Position numbers and translations under genes: made by a program. This document shows, piece by piece, positions 46,024 through 56,263 of a stretch of DNA of 64,000 nt (the first letter of the stretch is position 1; each line of letters starts with the position of its first letter). This stretch comes from Aspergillus flavus (taxonomy: Eukaryota; Ascomycota; Eurotiomycetes; Eurotiales; Aspergillaceae): positions 6,262,001-6,326,000 of the forward strand of contig NC_092406.1 of the NCBI RefSeq assembly GCF_009017415.1. The letters run 5' to 3'. The notes under the pieces were generated by a model that worked only from the letters and a program-made list of their open reading frames with translations, was not told the origin of the DNA and did no database searches.

Positions 46024-47294
46024 CTACTGTTTTCCCAACTCTTGGATCTCATCGGGGCCCAGCAAGCCCAAAGCCTGTCTTCGGGTCGGGGCGTTGGGGT
46101 CGAAGAAAGGCTTCTCCGCGAGGGCCGTGACTCGAGTGCCATGTCTGGGCTCCGAGCCTTCGTAATCCCAACTGGCATTGTGAATGGTAATTCTGCCTAG
46201 GGTTAGTTCCCCATAGAAGGAAGATGGTAAACCAAAGGACGTTCACTAACCTGTTATCCCACAAAGCACTAGTCCGAGGTGTCCACTTGAAGCGCACCTG
46301 AATGTCAATATTCTTTTCGTATACATCGAATAGGTACCCTAGAATAACATCACTCTCCGCCTTGTCGAGTCCGACAATCCGGTCAGTCATCGCACGGTTT
46401 ACCCACAGCGCCTTCCAACCCGTCGCCGGATGGACTCGGACAATCGGGTGCTCTCGTTCAATATATTTCGGACCGGCTTCGGGGTCCTTGCGGTCTAGAT
46501 ACGGATGTGCAGATCGATAAATGGCTGTTCTTCCATCGATGATTTTACGGAACTCCGGGGACAACTTCTCGTATGCAGCATACCCGCTGGCCCAGAGAGT
46601 ATCTCCGCCGATGGTCGGGACGGCGTCATTGTGAAGATGTGTCACCCCTGCCGGTTGGCGCTCATGAACTAGGTCAGTGTGCCAACGAGAAGCTCCACCC
46701 GGTCGACGATAACTAGCTGCTCGTTCTGTCGCTTGGAGAGCGGGCCATAAAACCGAGACGCCCGGTAGACCCGGTACCTGGGGTACTTGAGGCTACGATG
46801 ATATATTAGAAAAGGGACTCGAGTATGTGACACGAAAGGTGAAAACGAACATGGACTTCGACCTCTCCAAAGTATTCACCAAGGGCCTTCTGTTGCTGGG
46901 GCGAGAGGTCCTGATCCCGGAAGAAGACAACACTTCGTTCTGCAATCAGTAGGCCCAGCTCATCCTTCTGTTGGTCAGTCAAGTCTTTAAGCTGCAGTCC
47001 CACGATCTCGGTTCCGATGTGCCTGGTTAGGTGAATCACTTCTTTTGCTGCGGACAACAACGCCTTCTTCTCGGGGTCGGCACGAGTGCCCGGATCTACA
47101 TGTGGGCGATCATAGTTTCGGATGTTGTAAACATCGTCCGAGTACAGAGGTCGGGAAGGCCGATATGGATACCCATTGGAAAGATCAATTCCCGCTTTTA
47201 CAAGCCGTTCGCGGCTGGCTGCTGGAAGGGCAAGTGTGTCCTTCTGGGGCTCGGCGACGTCAACGATCCGCGGATCGATAGGAGCTGGTGCCAT
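46024..47294 (-). CDS. TauD-family 2-oxoglutarate-dependent dioxygenase (sulfonate-type)
   Basis: Three exons on the minus strand (46851-47294, 46251-46792, 46024-46192) give 384 residues. ATG 47294 (MAPAPIDPR) is used. The TauD/TfdA fold (PF02668) has GTEIVGLQL, then RSVVFFRDQDLSPQQ. The iron ligands are His186 and Asp188 in SRWHTDLVHE, with the distal His333 in ITIHNA after SALWDNR, and a 2OG-binding Arg in RHGTRV. This subgroup covers fungal taurine/sulfonate dioxygenases such as yeast Jlp1, which split sulfonates to sulfite and an aldehyde using O2 and 2-oxoglutarate. It is divergent from the flavin monooxygenase, with a 646-bp shared upstream region, and near a Dal5-type permease, which together suggest organosulfur use. 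Intact and full length. Confidence 0.93.
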
Positions 47295-47940
47295 AGTGCA
47301 ATGGATATTTAATCTATTCTTTTTAAGCGATCTATCAATTTCGCGACAGTCTTGGACAAGAATCAACACAATACTTGTATTATATTCGTTCTATGGGCAC
47401 TTGATTGATAATCTTGATTAAGTCACCCGCGGCGACGGGATCACATCATCGCCATTAACCATTACGCCTTCTACATCTCATTCGTCACATATGTGAAGGA
47501 TCCCGTACATATTCCCACAGTTGCAACCCCTCATCTCTCCGCAAATCCCCTGCTTCTAGAGTGTCTTATCTCTGTCCACTCTGGAGCTTGAACTCAGTCA
47601 CCCGCAGCCCCTCCGATATCACCATACAAGGATGTGATGGCGACTCAAATTGTCTGATTTCCAATCGGTCCGCACTACGTCCTTTGATCGAATATTGGTC
47701 CACCACATTCCATTAACACTCTAGACGGCACACCCTTCCGAGAAGATTAAGCTTGAACAACATGCTGGTTGTGGTGGTGCGTTGATTACTACCGAGGCTT
47801 GAGCCATGACACCACTCTAGCCTGGCATAACGTGAGCTGCGACGGCACTAGTGTCCTTACCACCATCACAATCATAAAGGTGTCCCAATTCACACATGGA
47901 AATTGCCTCGACAGCCAAGCAAATACACAACAGTAACATT
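47295..47940. promoter_or_regulatory. Shared divergent promoter region of dioxygenase and monooxygenase
   Basis: 646 bp between the two start codons. No gene seen and no single element that I can assign with confidence. The arrangement allows common control of both genes. Confidence 0.4.
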
Positions 47941-49625
47941 ATGACTCGCACCCAAATCCATAAGGTGGCGGTCATTGGTGCCGGGATCAGTGGTGTTGTT
48001 TCCGCGGGACACCTGCTGGCGGCCGGATTTGATGTCACTGTCTTCGAGAGAAATAAGGTTGCAGGAGGAGTGTGGTATGTATCATGTGGCATCTTCGGTA
48101 TGGCTCAGAAATTAACCGAAGACAGGCTGTACGATGAACGGCAGCCGATCGAGCCGCAGTATCCTGCCACGAAGCCGTCGGAAACAGATCAACCGGCGAA
48201 AGATCGACACCAGAAGGAGAGATTCGTGCTCGAACATGCGCCGCCTGGGTAAGCACTTCTGTTATGGGGTATTCTGCTTCCTGCTGACAGTGTAGCCCTT
48301 GCTATGAGAGTTTGAGGAATAACGTTCCCACGCCTTTGATACGGGTGAAGCTTAATGCGTGGCCAGAAGGGACTCCAGACTTTGTCAGCCACGATGTAAT
48401 AAAAGAGTATATTCAAGATACATCTCGGAAAGCACGAGTTGATGATGTCACAATCTACGGAGCGCGAGTCAAAGACCTTCGCAAACGTGGTGATAAATGG
48501 GAGGTTTTCTGGTCGACAGTTCGCGAAAACGACCAGTCGGACATGGTGGTCGAATTGGAAGAAATTTCGGTAAGCGACATCGCTCTACAGAGTCATATGG
48601 TGTTGGTATTGACGAATGGTTCGGCAGGTATTTGATGCGATAATTGTCGCATCAGGGCATTATCATGCGCCTCGCATTCCAGATATACCTGGCTTGTCGG
48701 AAGCGAAGACCCATTGGGCGTCTCGAATTATGCATTCGAAGGGGTTTCGAAAGTCGCAAGGCTTTGAGAACAAGGTCCGATCGCTCCCTTTTATGAATAG
48801 TCACATACTGACCAATTCTAGAATGTCCTCCTCATTGGCGGTGGAGTATCATCCGCAGATATTGCGAAGGAAATTGGTCCCGTCGCCAAAACTGTCTACC
48901 AAAGCACAAGGAACGGCGACTTCGATCTTCCCGCGAGCTTGCTCCCTGATAACGGGGTGAGGATTGGCGAAGTATCGCACTTTGAGATCGACAGGTCCCA
49001 GGACACAGTTTCCGACGACGAGCCTTTACCTTTAACCATACATCTGAAGTCGGGGCAGAAACTATGCGGAATCGATAGGGTTATCATCTGCACTGGTTAT
49101 CACATCACGCTACCTTTCCTGCGAGATTATCACAGCGACCACACGCCTGCTGAACTTGCTGATGAGAAGATTCTGGTCACCGACGGGACTCAAGTGCATA
49201 ACCTGCATAAAGATATATTCTACATTCCAGATCCCACACTAGCCTTTATCGGGGTTCCCTACTACACAGCCACATTTACTCTGTTCGAATTCCAGGCGAT
49301 CGTGGCAACGCAGGTCTTTGCCGGAATTGCCCAGATACCCCCGGCGGATGTTATGAGACTGGAGTACTTGGCCAAGATCAAGGAAGTTGGCAGTGGGAAG
49401 AAGTTTCACTCGTTGAAAGATAAGGAAGAGTTTTACGTGAGGGATATATTACAATGGGTGAATGAGGATAGGGCTACATACGGGCTCGGTCCGCTGGAAG
49501 GACATTCCGCTCAGTGGCTTGAAGCCAAGGAAGAACATAGAAAAAGGATTGAAGGGCTTTGGCAGAGCACAGGTCGGAGGGACAGTGGTGTCGGCGAGCT
49601 TCCGGTGTTGGCAGTGTGTAGTTAA
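47941..49625 (+). CDS. Flavin-containing monooxygenase (FMO-like)
   Basis: Four exons (47941-48248, 48296-48569, 48628-48774, 48822-49625) join in phase to 510 residues. The last donor is the weak GTCCGA, but phase and homology support it. ATG 47896, 15 codons upstream in frame, is an alternative start. FAD-binding GAGISG (13-18) is followed by E-R at the end of the second strand. PCYESLRNNVPTPLI is a typical FMO block. NADPH-binding GGGVSS lies at 249-254. The C-terminal VIICTGYHITLPFL matches the conserved ATG motif region. The FMO fingerprint FxGxxxH is degenerate (HSKGFRKSQGFENK). It would oxygenate N- or S-containing small molecules in the cytosol. Its pairing with a TauD enzyme and a Dal5 permease suggests work on a sulfur compound; the substrate is inferred. 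Confidence 0.9.
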
Positions 49626-50291
49626 CTTGCTTGAACCCACTCTAGATCGGACACTATCTCGAAGTAGGAATAATATTCTGTCGGCTTTACGATGAACCTC
49701 TAGTAACCTTCGCTTACAGAGATTTAAATGATCTAGTTAGTACAAGTATTGGCCAAGCTCGTCAAACGTTAAGTTTGTGAGGATCCCGCCATTGATAGGG
49801 CTCGGCACATCATCCATCCTCGCGATGACGAGCTCAGCGACAACAACGAATCTTTAGCTCCAGTCACGTCACAGCTTCCCTATAGAAACTGTCGAATGGA
49901 TTATCTCTATACTGTCTTTATTGGCTAGACATCCCCCAACATGACTCGGAGAACTAATGTAAACTTTCCCCGCACTAAGCTGTTATGACAATTCAATATA
50001 TCCGCGCCAACTGCCGATGCAAGAATTGCGCAAACACCACTATTATGAGCAATTGGGACTCTTATCCAGTAGCCAAGTCCCTGACACTAGATCTGTGGAG
50101 CCACTCTTATCTATCCTTTCTTGAAAATAATACACATTAGTCGAACAACATGTTGGGGGATTTTTAGCGTAGCTGCTCGGATATAATGATTGTTGAGCCC
50201 TGCTCCCATTCTCTTCTCTCCCAGTATAGTCAAACACTGCTGGAGCCCTACCACCGCAGGAAGATATCTTCCTTTACCCAAGACAGACAAC
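49626..50291. other. Intergenic region, promoter of the permease gene
   Basis: 666 bp, no gene or distinct element seen. Confidence 0.5.
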
Positions 50292-52485
50292 ATGGCTCCT
50301 TCAACAGCCATCGCAGAAGAACGGGCCGTCGATTCAACAAGCGACATCGTGCAGAAAGCCCCGAAGCGCAAATGGGTCAGTTATATCTGGGATACATTCG
50401 ATAAGTCGCCTGAGGAGCGGAGGTTGATGTTTAAATTGGATTCGGCGATTTTGACGTTCGCGTCTCTGGGTGGGCTTTCTTTTGTTTTATTTTATGATCG
50501 GGTGAAGATTGACGGTGATATAGGATATTTCATCAAGTACCTGGATCAGATCAATATTAACAATGCCTTTGTTTCTGGGATGTAAGTATCTTCCACCTCC
50601 AATCGTGGGACGGTCAATTGACACATACTCAGGAAAGAAGATCTCGGCATGTACGGCAACGAGCTGAATTATATGCAGGCTTGCTGGACGGTCGGCTATG
50701 TGATTGGGGAGATTCCGAGTAATATCCTTCTTACGAGGATTAGACCTAGATATTGGATTCCGGCGATGGAGGTATGTCTCCGGTCTATGGGAGTGTTCGG
50801 CATTGCTAACGAATGCAGTTACTCTGGACTGTGTTAACCTTCGCTATGTCGCGATGTCACACGTCCACTCAGTTCTACGTCCTCAGGTTCTTTATCGGTA
50901 GGAACATGCCTAATCCACCCATTTATACATATACGCTGACAAACAAGGCCTCGCGGAAAGTACCTTCTATCCCGGAATGCAATATATCATCGGCTCGTGG
51001 TACCGGAAAGACGAACTCGCGAAACGATCGTGTATCTTCCATACGAGCAGTGGTATCGCGAGTATGTTTTCGGGATATTTGATGGCTGCCGTGTATAACC
51101 TTGAGGGACGGGGTGGGTTTCGAGGATGGCAGTGGTATGGTTTCCATCTGTCCATGTGCGAATGGCATTGTGGCATTGGCTAAGAGGTGCTAGGCTGTTT
51201 ATTGTTGATGGTATCATTTCGCTGCCCGTCGCGTTGAGCGGGTTTGTTATTCTGCCTGATGTGCCTGAGATTTCGAATCCGTGGTATTTGACTAAGGATG
51301 TGAGTTTTGCTGGATATTTTCGCGGTGTATCTGCTAACGTAGAGTTTAGGAAGTGGCACTTTCGCAAAAGCGAATGCAGCTGGAAGGACGCAAGAATAGG
51401 GAGCCGTATACGAGAAGCAAGTTGAAGAAGATTTTTACGTCTTGGCATATTTATCTTCTTACTGTCCTGTATATGTGAGTCTATCGTTACCAAATGGCCT
51501 GGTCTAGATTGACTAACCGGAGCAGAACATTCAACAACGGCGCTGCTGGATCTCAGCCTGTGTTCCAACAGTGAGTAGACTACCCACCCAGTCAGCTAGT
51601 GGAGCATGGCTAACAAATACAGATGGCTCAAACACTCAACAGACCCCAAATACTCCGTCGGCCAGATCAACGCCTACCCAACGACCACGGCTGCAGTCCA
51701 GGTCGTGACTACGCTTGCCTATGCCTGTACATACCTCTCCCCAAGCTGCCATTGACCAGAGGCTGATATGTAATAGGGTCCTCGGACACATTCCTCAACG
51801 GAAAACGTTGGCCACCCATCATCTTCGGCGCGGTAAGCCGCCACATTAGCCTCCTACCATTCCGAACCTAACCCAACTAACAAGTCCAGATAATAAATAT
51901 AATATGCTACGTCTCCCTCGCCGTCTGGGATATACCAGACGGCTGGAAATGGACCTGTTATATCCTCGCCGGTGCAGGATATGGTCTAAGCGGGCTTTGC
52001 ATGGCGTATGTCTTCATTCTCCCCTACTCTCACCATTAATCTTCATCTACCTTGATAAATCTCCCCATGTTTCCCCCAGAGGTTGGCTAAGTGAGAATAG
52101 ATGGGCCCACGAAATCTGCTCCTCCGACAACGAAGAACGCTCTCTAGTAATCGGCAGCATGAATGAAATGGCCTACGTCTTCCAAGCCTGGTTGCCCCAG
52201 GTCGTCTGGCAGCAGGTTGATGCGCCGCAGTATAGGAAGGGCTTTATCACTGTTTCGATTTTGTCTGTTATATTGATCGCTACGACGCTGTGGATTAGGC
52301 AGTTGGATTTGAAGGAGAGGAGGGTTAGGTGAGTTCTTTTCTTTCTTTTGGTTGTGTGGGTTGGGTTGGATTGGGTTGCTGACTGTTTTGGTGTTAGGGC
52401 TAAGACGCCGGTGGAGAGTGAGGAGAGTAGTATTGAGGGGGTGGAGAATGGGGGACTTGCTGAGCAGACAGTGGCGAAGATTTAA
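50292..52485 (+). CDS. Dal5/allantoate permease-family MFS transporter
   Basis: Twelve exons join in phase to 520 residues: 50292-50581, 50633-50771, 50819-50897, 50948-51134, 51194-51299, 51350-51474, 51526-51570, 51623-51726, 51777-51832, 51890-52005, 52101-52328 and 52398-52485. For intron 10 the acceptor at 52100 is preferred to 52080, because it gives CMAWAHEIC, the usual sequence of this family. Anion:cation symporter (MFS 2.A.1.14) features: SPEERRLMFKLDSAIL before helix 1, DLGMYGNELNYMQACWTVGYVIGEIPSN, LAESTFYPGMQYIIGSWYR, and DGWKWTCYILAGAGYGLSG late on. About 12 membrane helices. Relatives import allantoate, pantothenate, vitamins or sulfur compounds (Seo1 group). It lies 0.67 kb downstream of the FMO on the same strand. 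It is the uptake candidate of the cluster. Confidence 0.92.
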
Positions 52486-52682
52486 TTTCAAATGATGTTC
52501 AGTGAGGATATGAGTTCAAATGGCGATAAAAAGAACTATTCGAATTGCAGGTAACGGAGACCTCAGATGAGACGTACTGAATGTATATCTAAGTTTCGCC
52601 ATCTTAGAAAAGGGCTCAGAAGTTATCGACTATTTGACTACTACTTGTATAGACGGACCAATTAACTCCCACGCAAAGGCAA

Positions 52683-55352
52683 CTACAAAACCATATTCCA
52701 CTTCACCCTCTTCTCCTTCATCATCGACAAAATCCCGACAGGCAGAAACCGCTTTTCCACAAGAGTCATCCCCCCAAACCGTTTCAGCACGTCGTCCGAA
52801 TAAAGCTGCAATATCCATTTCATTTCGGGATTCTTATCAGACAATTGGAATTGCCCACAGACCGCATTAAGAGCATCGCGGCACTCCCGCGTTGACTGGA
52901 TAGTCTTTGTATACGGGACCAACATCAGATCCTCGTATAAGACTCGCAGGTTGTTGCTTCGTGACTCCCGATATCGGGTGAATTCCTCGAAAGACATGAA
53001 GGTGTGCATCTCCGCCTCGGTGATAACCAAGGGTTCCCCTGACTTGGGCCGGGGGTTGACGGTTTCGGCGCGACGGCGGCGTGTTTTCTCAGGCGTTTCT
53101 TCGAAGGTCTTTTTTGCGAAGGCGTACCTGCCGTGCTCTCCTTTCTTGAAGCGATCGATACGTTCGACCGGGGATAGGTCCACTGAATCCCGCATCAGGA
53201 GAACAGAGATGAAGGGGTTGCGCAGGCCTAAACCGCCCAGCTCGGCGGGGAGGAAGAAGAATGCATCTGGGATATCGGAGACTCCGAATTGAGATTCGAT
53301 CTTTCTTCGTAGATACTCTGTTACCGTGTTACCACTATGCCCCCCTTCTACGTTGAACAATGTGTTTTGCATCTTCTCGTATATAGAGAGAATGGCATCC
53401 ATATGTGCGCGCCCGAAGCAGTGCGCGGGCTGTCCGAACGTGTTCTTGAAGAAGCGTCCGATGCAGCTGTTCCATGTTCGCACCCAGGAAATCACACTAT
53501 CGCATCTGCTGAGCTGTTTCTGGAGCTGCGCAACGTGTGCGTCTACTTGTGACTGATCGATCTCCCATGTTTCCGACTCTGCGTTGAGTGTTAAAAATCC
53601 GAATGTAACCTGGCCTGTAGGAAGGCGAGCTGTGATCTGAGGGTCCGGGGTGTCGGTGAGGTATACTGAGCCTGTCTTGCCCCGGTTAAACTCTAGTCCG
53701 GTAACTTTGGCATAATCTTGCATGACCTCCCATGCTCTAGCACATTTCTCTGGCTTCCCGCAGACCCACAGGTCGTCGTGGATGCGGTACAGCAGTAAAC
53801 CTGTTTCCCGGTTGACGGCCAGATCCATAGGAAAGAGAACCAGCTCTCCGGTCAACTTCTCCATCGCGTGTGAAATGGGAACACCTCGCCTCCGGATACG
53901 AGGCCCAGTCTGCATCCGTCCTTCGGCAGAATGATCCAAGTTCAGTGGTGCTGCAAGGTACTTTCGAAAGAAAGCGAGCCATTCATCCGGAAAGCCGAAG
54001 AACTTCATAACGGCGAGGATGGTGCTATGCGGCAGCGCAGTGGCGTACCATTTCATGTCGGACTGGACCACCACCGCCTGGCCATAGATTTGTCGCTCAA
54101 GCAGGACCTGGGATGCGACCTTCCGTAGAAGCTGCTGCTTGATATTCGACGGTCCATTGATGCCTCTATCTGAGCCGTCCTCGTTGTTCTCGTCATCGTA
54201 CAACATGCCACGTTCCGATAAAGATGATTCGGTCAGAGGCATGTGGAATAGGAAATCAGACTCCAGATAGTCCTTCTTCCGGCTCGTTTCAATACTACTC
54301 CTTATGTCGTAATCGCTTAGGTAGTACTGTCGACGCAGGCTGTCCCGCCCCGTCATTCGCGGGCTTGGATGCCAATTCCAGACCGATTTCTTCTCGATAA
54401 ACTCTTTCAGTATGGTTTTTACAATTGAGCACAGACGGACAGCAATGTACTGAGTGAAAATAGTCTGAAGAACGTCGTCGTCGATCCAGATCCGGTATTT
54501 GCCGTTCAATTGTTGGCGAGGTAAAACCGGGATCCCGTCCTCGGCATGCCAGTCCCAGTTCTTGAGGTCTGCATATCGCATGTTCAGCACGTCCGTGATT
54601 TCAGTCAATGCGACGGTATTATCCAGGCAGTATTTGAGGATCTCCTGTTTTTCCTCGCTGAGAAGGTCCTCTGTCAGGAGTCCACGGATACAGGGCCGGA
54701 TGGAGTATATGTTGAATGGATCCGTTTTATGCCAGAGCTCAGAGCATTCATGAGCAACTTTCTTCCGAAGATTATCCAGAGCCACCCTGCTATCCTCGCT
54801 GGGAAAGAGATCGTCAATAAACCCATGGATCTCATTCTCATCAGTCTCCAATGGCTCAAACACCACCTTCTCAAACTGGTCACACAATTGCTGCAACCTT
54901 TGCTTCTGCCGCTCCTCGACTACCAAATAACCTTCCTCCTCATCAGAGATATGATCGGACACAGAAGAAGGCTCCATCCACTCCGTAAGAAGCCGCGAAT
55001 ACAAATCTGCAATATTCAACCTCATACTCTGAGCATCCAGCGTAGCAATCAAATGCTCCTGAAACGAATCCAACTTCTCCTGCGGGATGGACGAGTCATA
55101 CCGCGCCTGGTCCAGCCATCGCTCGATATTGGCTATTTTGGAATCCTTCAAGTTGTCGTTCTCAGAGCGGATTGCTTTTATGCCCTGCAGGATACATGCT
55201 ACTCTATCTCGGGGGTCCGATTGTTGAGCTGCGGAGGCGAGGATTTGGGATTTCTGGGATTCGTATGCTATGCGTTGTTTTTTTAGTTCGTGGATCTTGC
55301 TTTGGGTTAGGGATTGGAGGGTTTTGGAGAATGATGCTGTTGTTGTGGCCAT
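52683..55352 (-). CDS. rvt: Reverse transcriptase-related cellular gene (RVT)
   Basis: Intronless frame of 889 residues from ATG 55352. Residues 1-170 are helical and charged (coiled-coil-like). The RT core follows. Motif A is VVVQSDMKWYATALPH with Asp432; motif B is RRGVPISHAMEKL (488-500); motif C is LLLYRIHDDLW with Asp526 and Asp527, preceded by His instead of the usual Tyr-x; motif D has Lys559 in LEFNRGKTG. A long insertion (about 315-410) lies before motif A. The HDD catalytic motif, the N-terminal coiled coil, the insertion, the 850-900 residue length and the lack of any endonuclease, integrase or RNase H all match the single-copy rvt genes known in fungi, rotifers and some bacteria. 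Those proteins polymerise nucleotides in vitro and have no settled biological role. It is not a transposon: no target duplications or repeats are seen around it. All catalytic residues are present. Confidence 0.9.
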   Translation of the reverse strand: MATTTASFSKTLQSLTQSKIHELKKQRIAYESQKSQILASAAQQSDPRDRVACILQGIKAIRSENDNLKDSKIANIERWLDQARYDSSIPQEKLDSFQEHLIATLDAQSMRLNIADLYSRLLTEWMEPSSVSDHISDEEEGYLVVEERQKQRLQQLCDQFEKVVFEPLETDENEIHGFIDDLFPSEDSRVALDNLRKKVAHECSELWHKTDPFNIYSIRPCIRGLLTEDLLSEEKQEILKYCLDNTVALTEITDVLNMRYADLKNWDWHAEDGIPVLPRQQLNGKYRIWIDDDVLQTIFTQYIAVRLCSIVKTILKEFIEKKSVWNWHPSPRMTGRDSLRRQYYLSDYDIRSSIETSRKKDYLESDFLFHMPLTESSLSERGMLYDDENNEDGSDRGINGPSNIKQQLLRKVASQVLLERQIYGQAVVVQSDMKWYATALPHSTILAVMKFFGFPDEWLAFFRKYLAAPLNLDHSAEGRMQTGPRIRRRGVPISHAMEKLTGELVLFPMDLAVNRETGLLLYRIHDDLWVCGKPEKCARAWEVMQDYAKVTGLEFNRGKTGSVYLTDTPDPQITARLPTGQVTFGFLTLNAESETWEIDQSQVDAHVAQLQKQLSRCDSVISWVRTWNSCIGRFFKNTFGQPAHCFGRAHMDAILSIYEKMQNTLFNVEGGHSGNTVTEYLRRKIESQFGVSDIPDAFFFLPAELGGLGLRNPFISVLLMRDSVDLSPVERIDRFKKGEHGRYAFAKKTFEETPEKTRRRRAETVNPRPKSGEPLVITEAEMHTFMSFEEFTRYRESRSNNLRVLYEDLMLVPYTKTIQSTRECRDALNAVCGQFQLSDKNPEMKWILQLYSDDVLKRFGGMTLVEKRFLPVGILSMMKEKRVKWNMVL

Positions 55353-55485
55353 TGTGACTCGTGAGAGGACTTGGGATGGGATAGGACAACTTATGAAGAA
55401 ATAATAGGGTCGGTAATCCGTATTAGTTGTTTATATTGAATGACTGGTTGCGTATTTTTATCCTTTTTTATATATCATGAGTGGG

Positions 55486-55509
55486 CTTAGGCAGCCACGG
55501 CTGCCTAAG
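55486..55509. repeat. 24-bp perfect hairpin upstream of rvt
   Basis: CTTAGGCAGCC and GGCTGCCTAAG are exact inverse complements around AC. It lies 134 bp upstream of the rvt start codon, so it is in the rvt promoter or leader. It could be an operator, an RNA hairpin if transcribed, or a footprint of a small element. Confidence 0.75.
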
Positions 55510-56263
55510 ATGATCGGCGTAATGCCTCGCATTCCTACAATAGTCATAGCGGTGAGCGCCAAGTTTGGAATGCACCGGAGGAATGAACCCTGAAAAATGC
55601 ATTGTTTAGTGTAGTGTTGAGCAATGCACTTCAACACCTGGTCGCACAACCCTCACTGAATCCAATTATATATAATATTGTGTCGGAAGTAGATCTTTCG
55701 CCAACCTTGCTTATTTTATAATTTATGTTGGGCTAGCCCCTGCAGTAGTATTCAAACATTTGCTGTCAATACATAATGGCATAGACGTGTTGCAAGTGGT
55801 CGGCAAGCGAAGAAGTGGTCGGGGAATCACTACCACAACATAGATCTAGCGTCGGTTGCATAACTAGGGGCTGTGTGGAATGGGTGAAACTTGTTCTTAG
55901 GGTGGAGTTTTGAGTATGGTCGTAATTCACGAGGGTCTATATAACAATGTGAAGTTGGTTCTACTTAATCTTTGGTAAGGCAGTATTCTTTGAGGTAAGA
56001 AATAGTATAATGGTATAACTTGACTGGAATTGTAGAGTAAATGGTTGGAGACCTGCTTTGCAAAACATACGCTCTGCTCAAGCAATGTAAATGTGTATAT
56101 GCCATTACGCCTGATTTCCTCCAATGTAGGGCAGTCTGTGATCGAACCCTAAGTACAGCTACTCATGGACACTAATGGGGAAAGGCTCAAAGTGGAGACC
56201 CCAGCTTCTCCGCCCTTTCCAAATTCTTGCCCAAACCCCTTTAAGTCTTAACCTCACAAATGT
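55510..56263. other. Intergenic region, no supported gene
   Basis: AT-rich 0.75 kb between rvt and the decayed regulator (divergent). Only short chance frames. Confidence 0.5.

Noticed and set aside
52079..52100. Alternative acceptor at 52080 (CCCCCAG) for intron 10 of the permease
   Set aside because: It also keeps phase, but inserts GWLSENR before WAHEIC; the acceptor at 52100 gives the uninterrupted family sequence.
52683..55352. rvt as a LINE-type retrotransposon
   Set aside because: No endonuclease, RNase H, zinc knuckle, poly-A tail or target duplication is seen, and the motif C variant HDD is that of cellular rvt genes.
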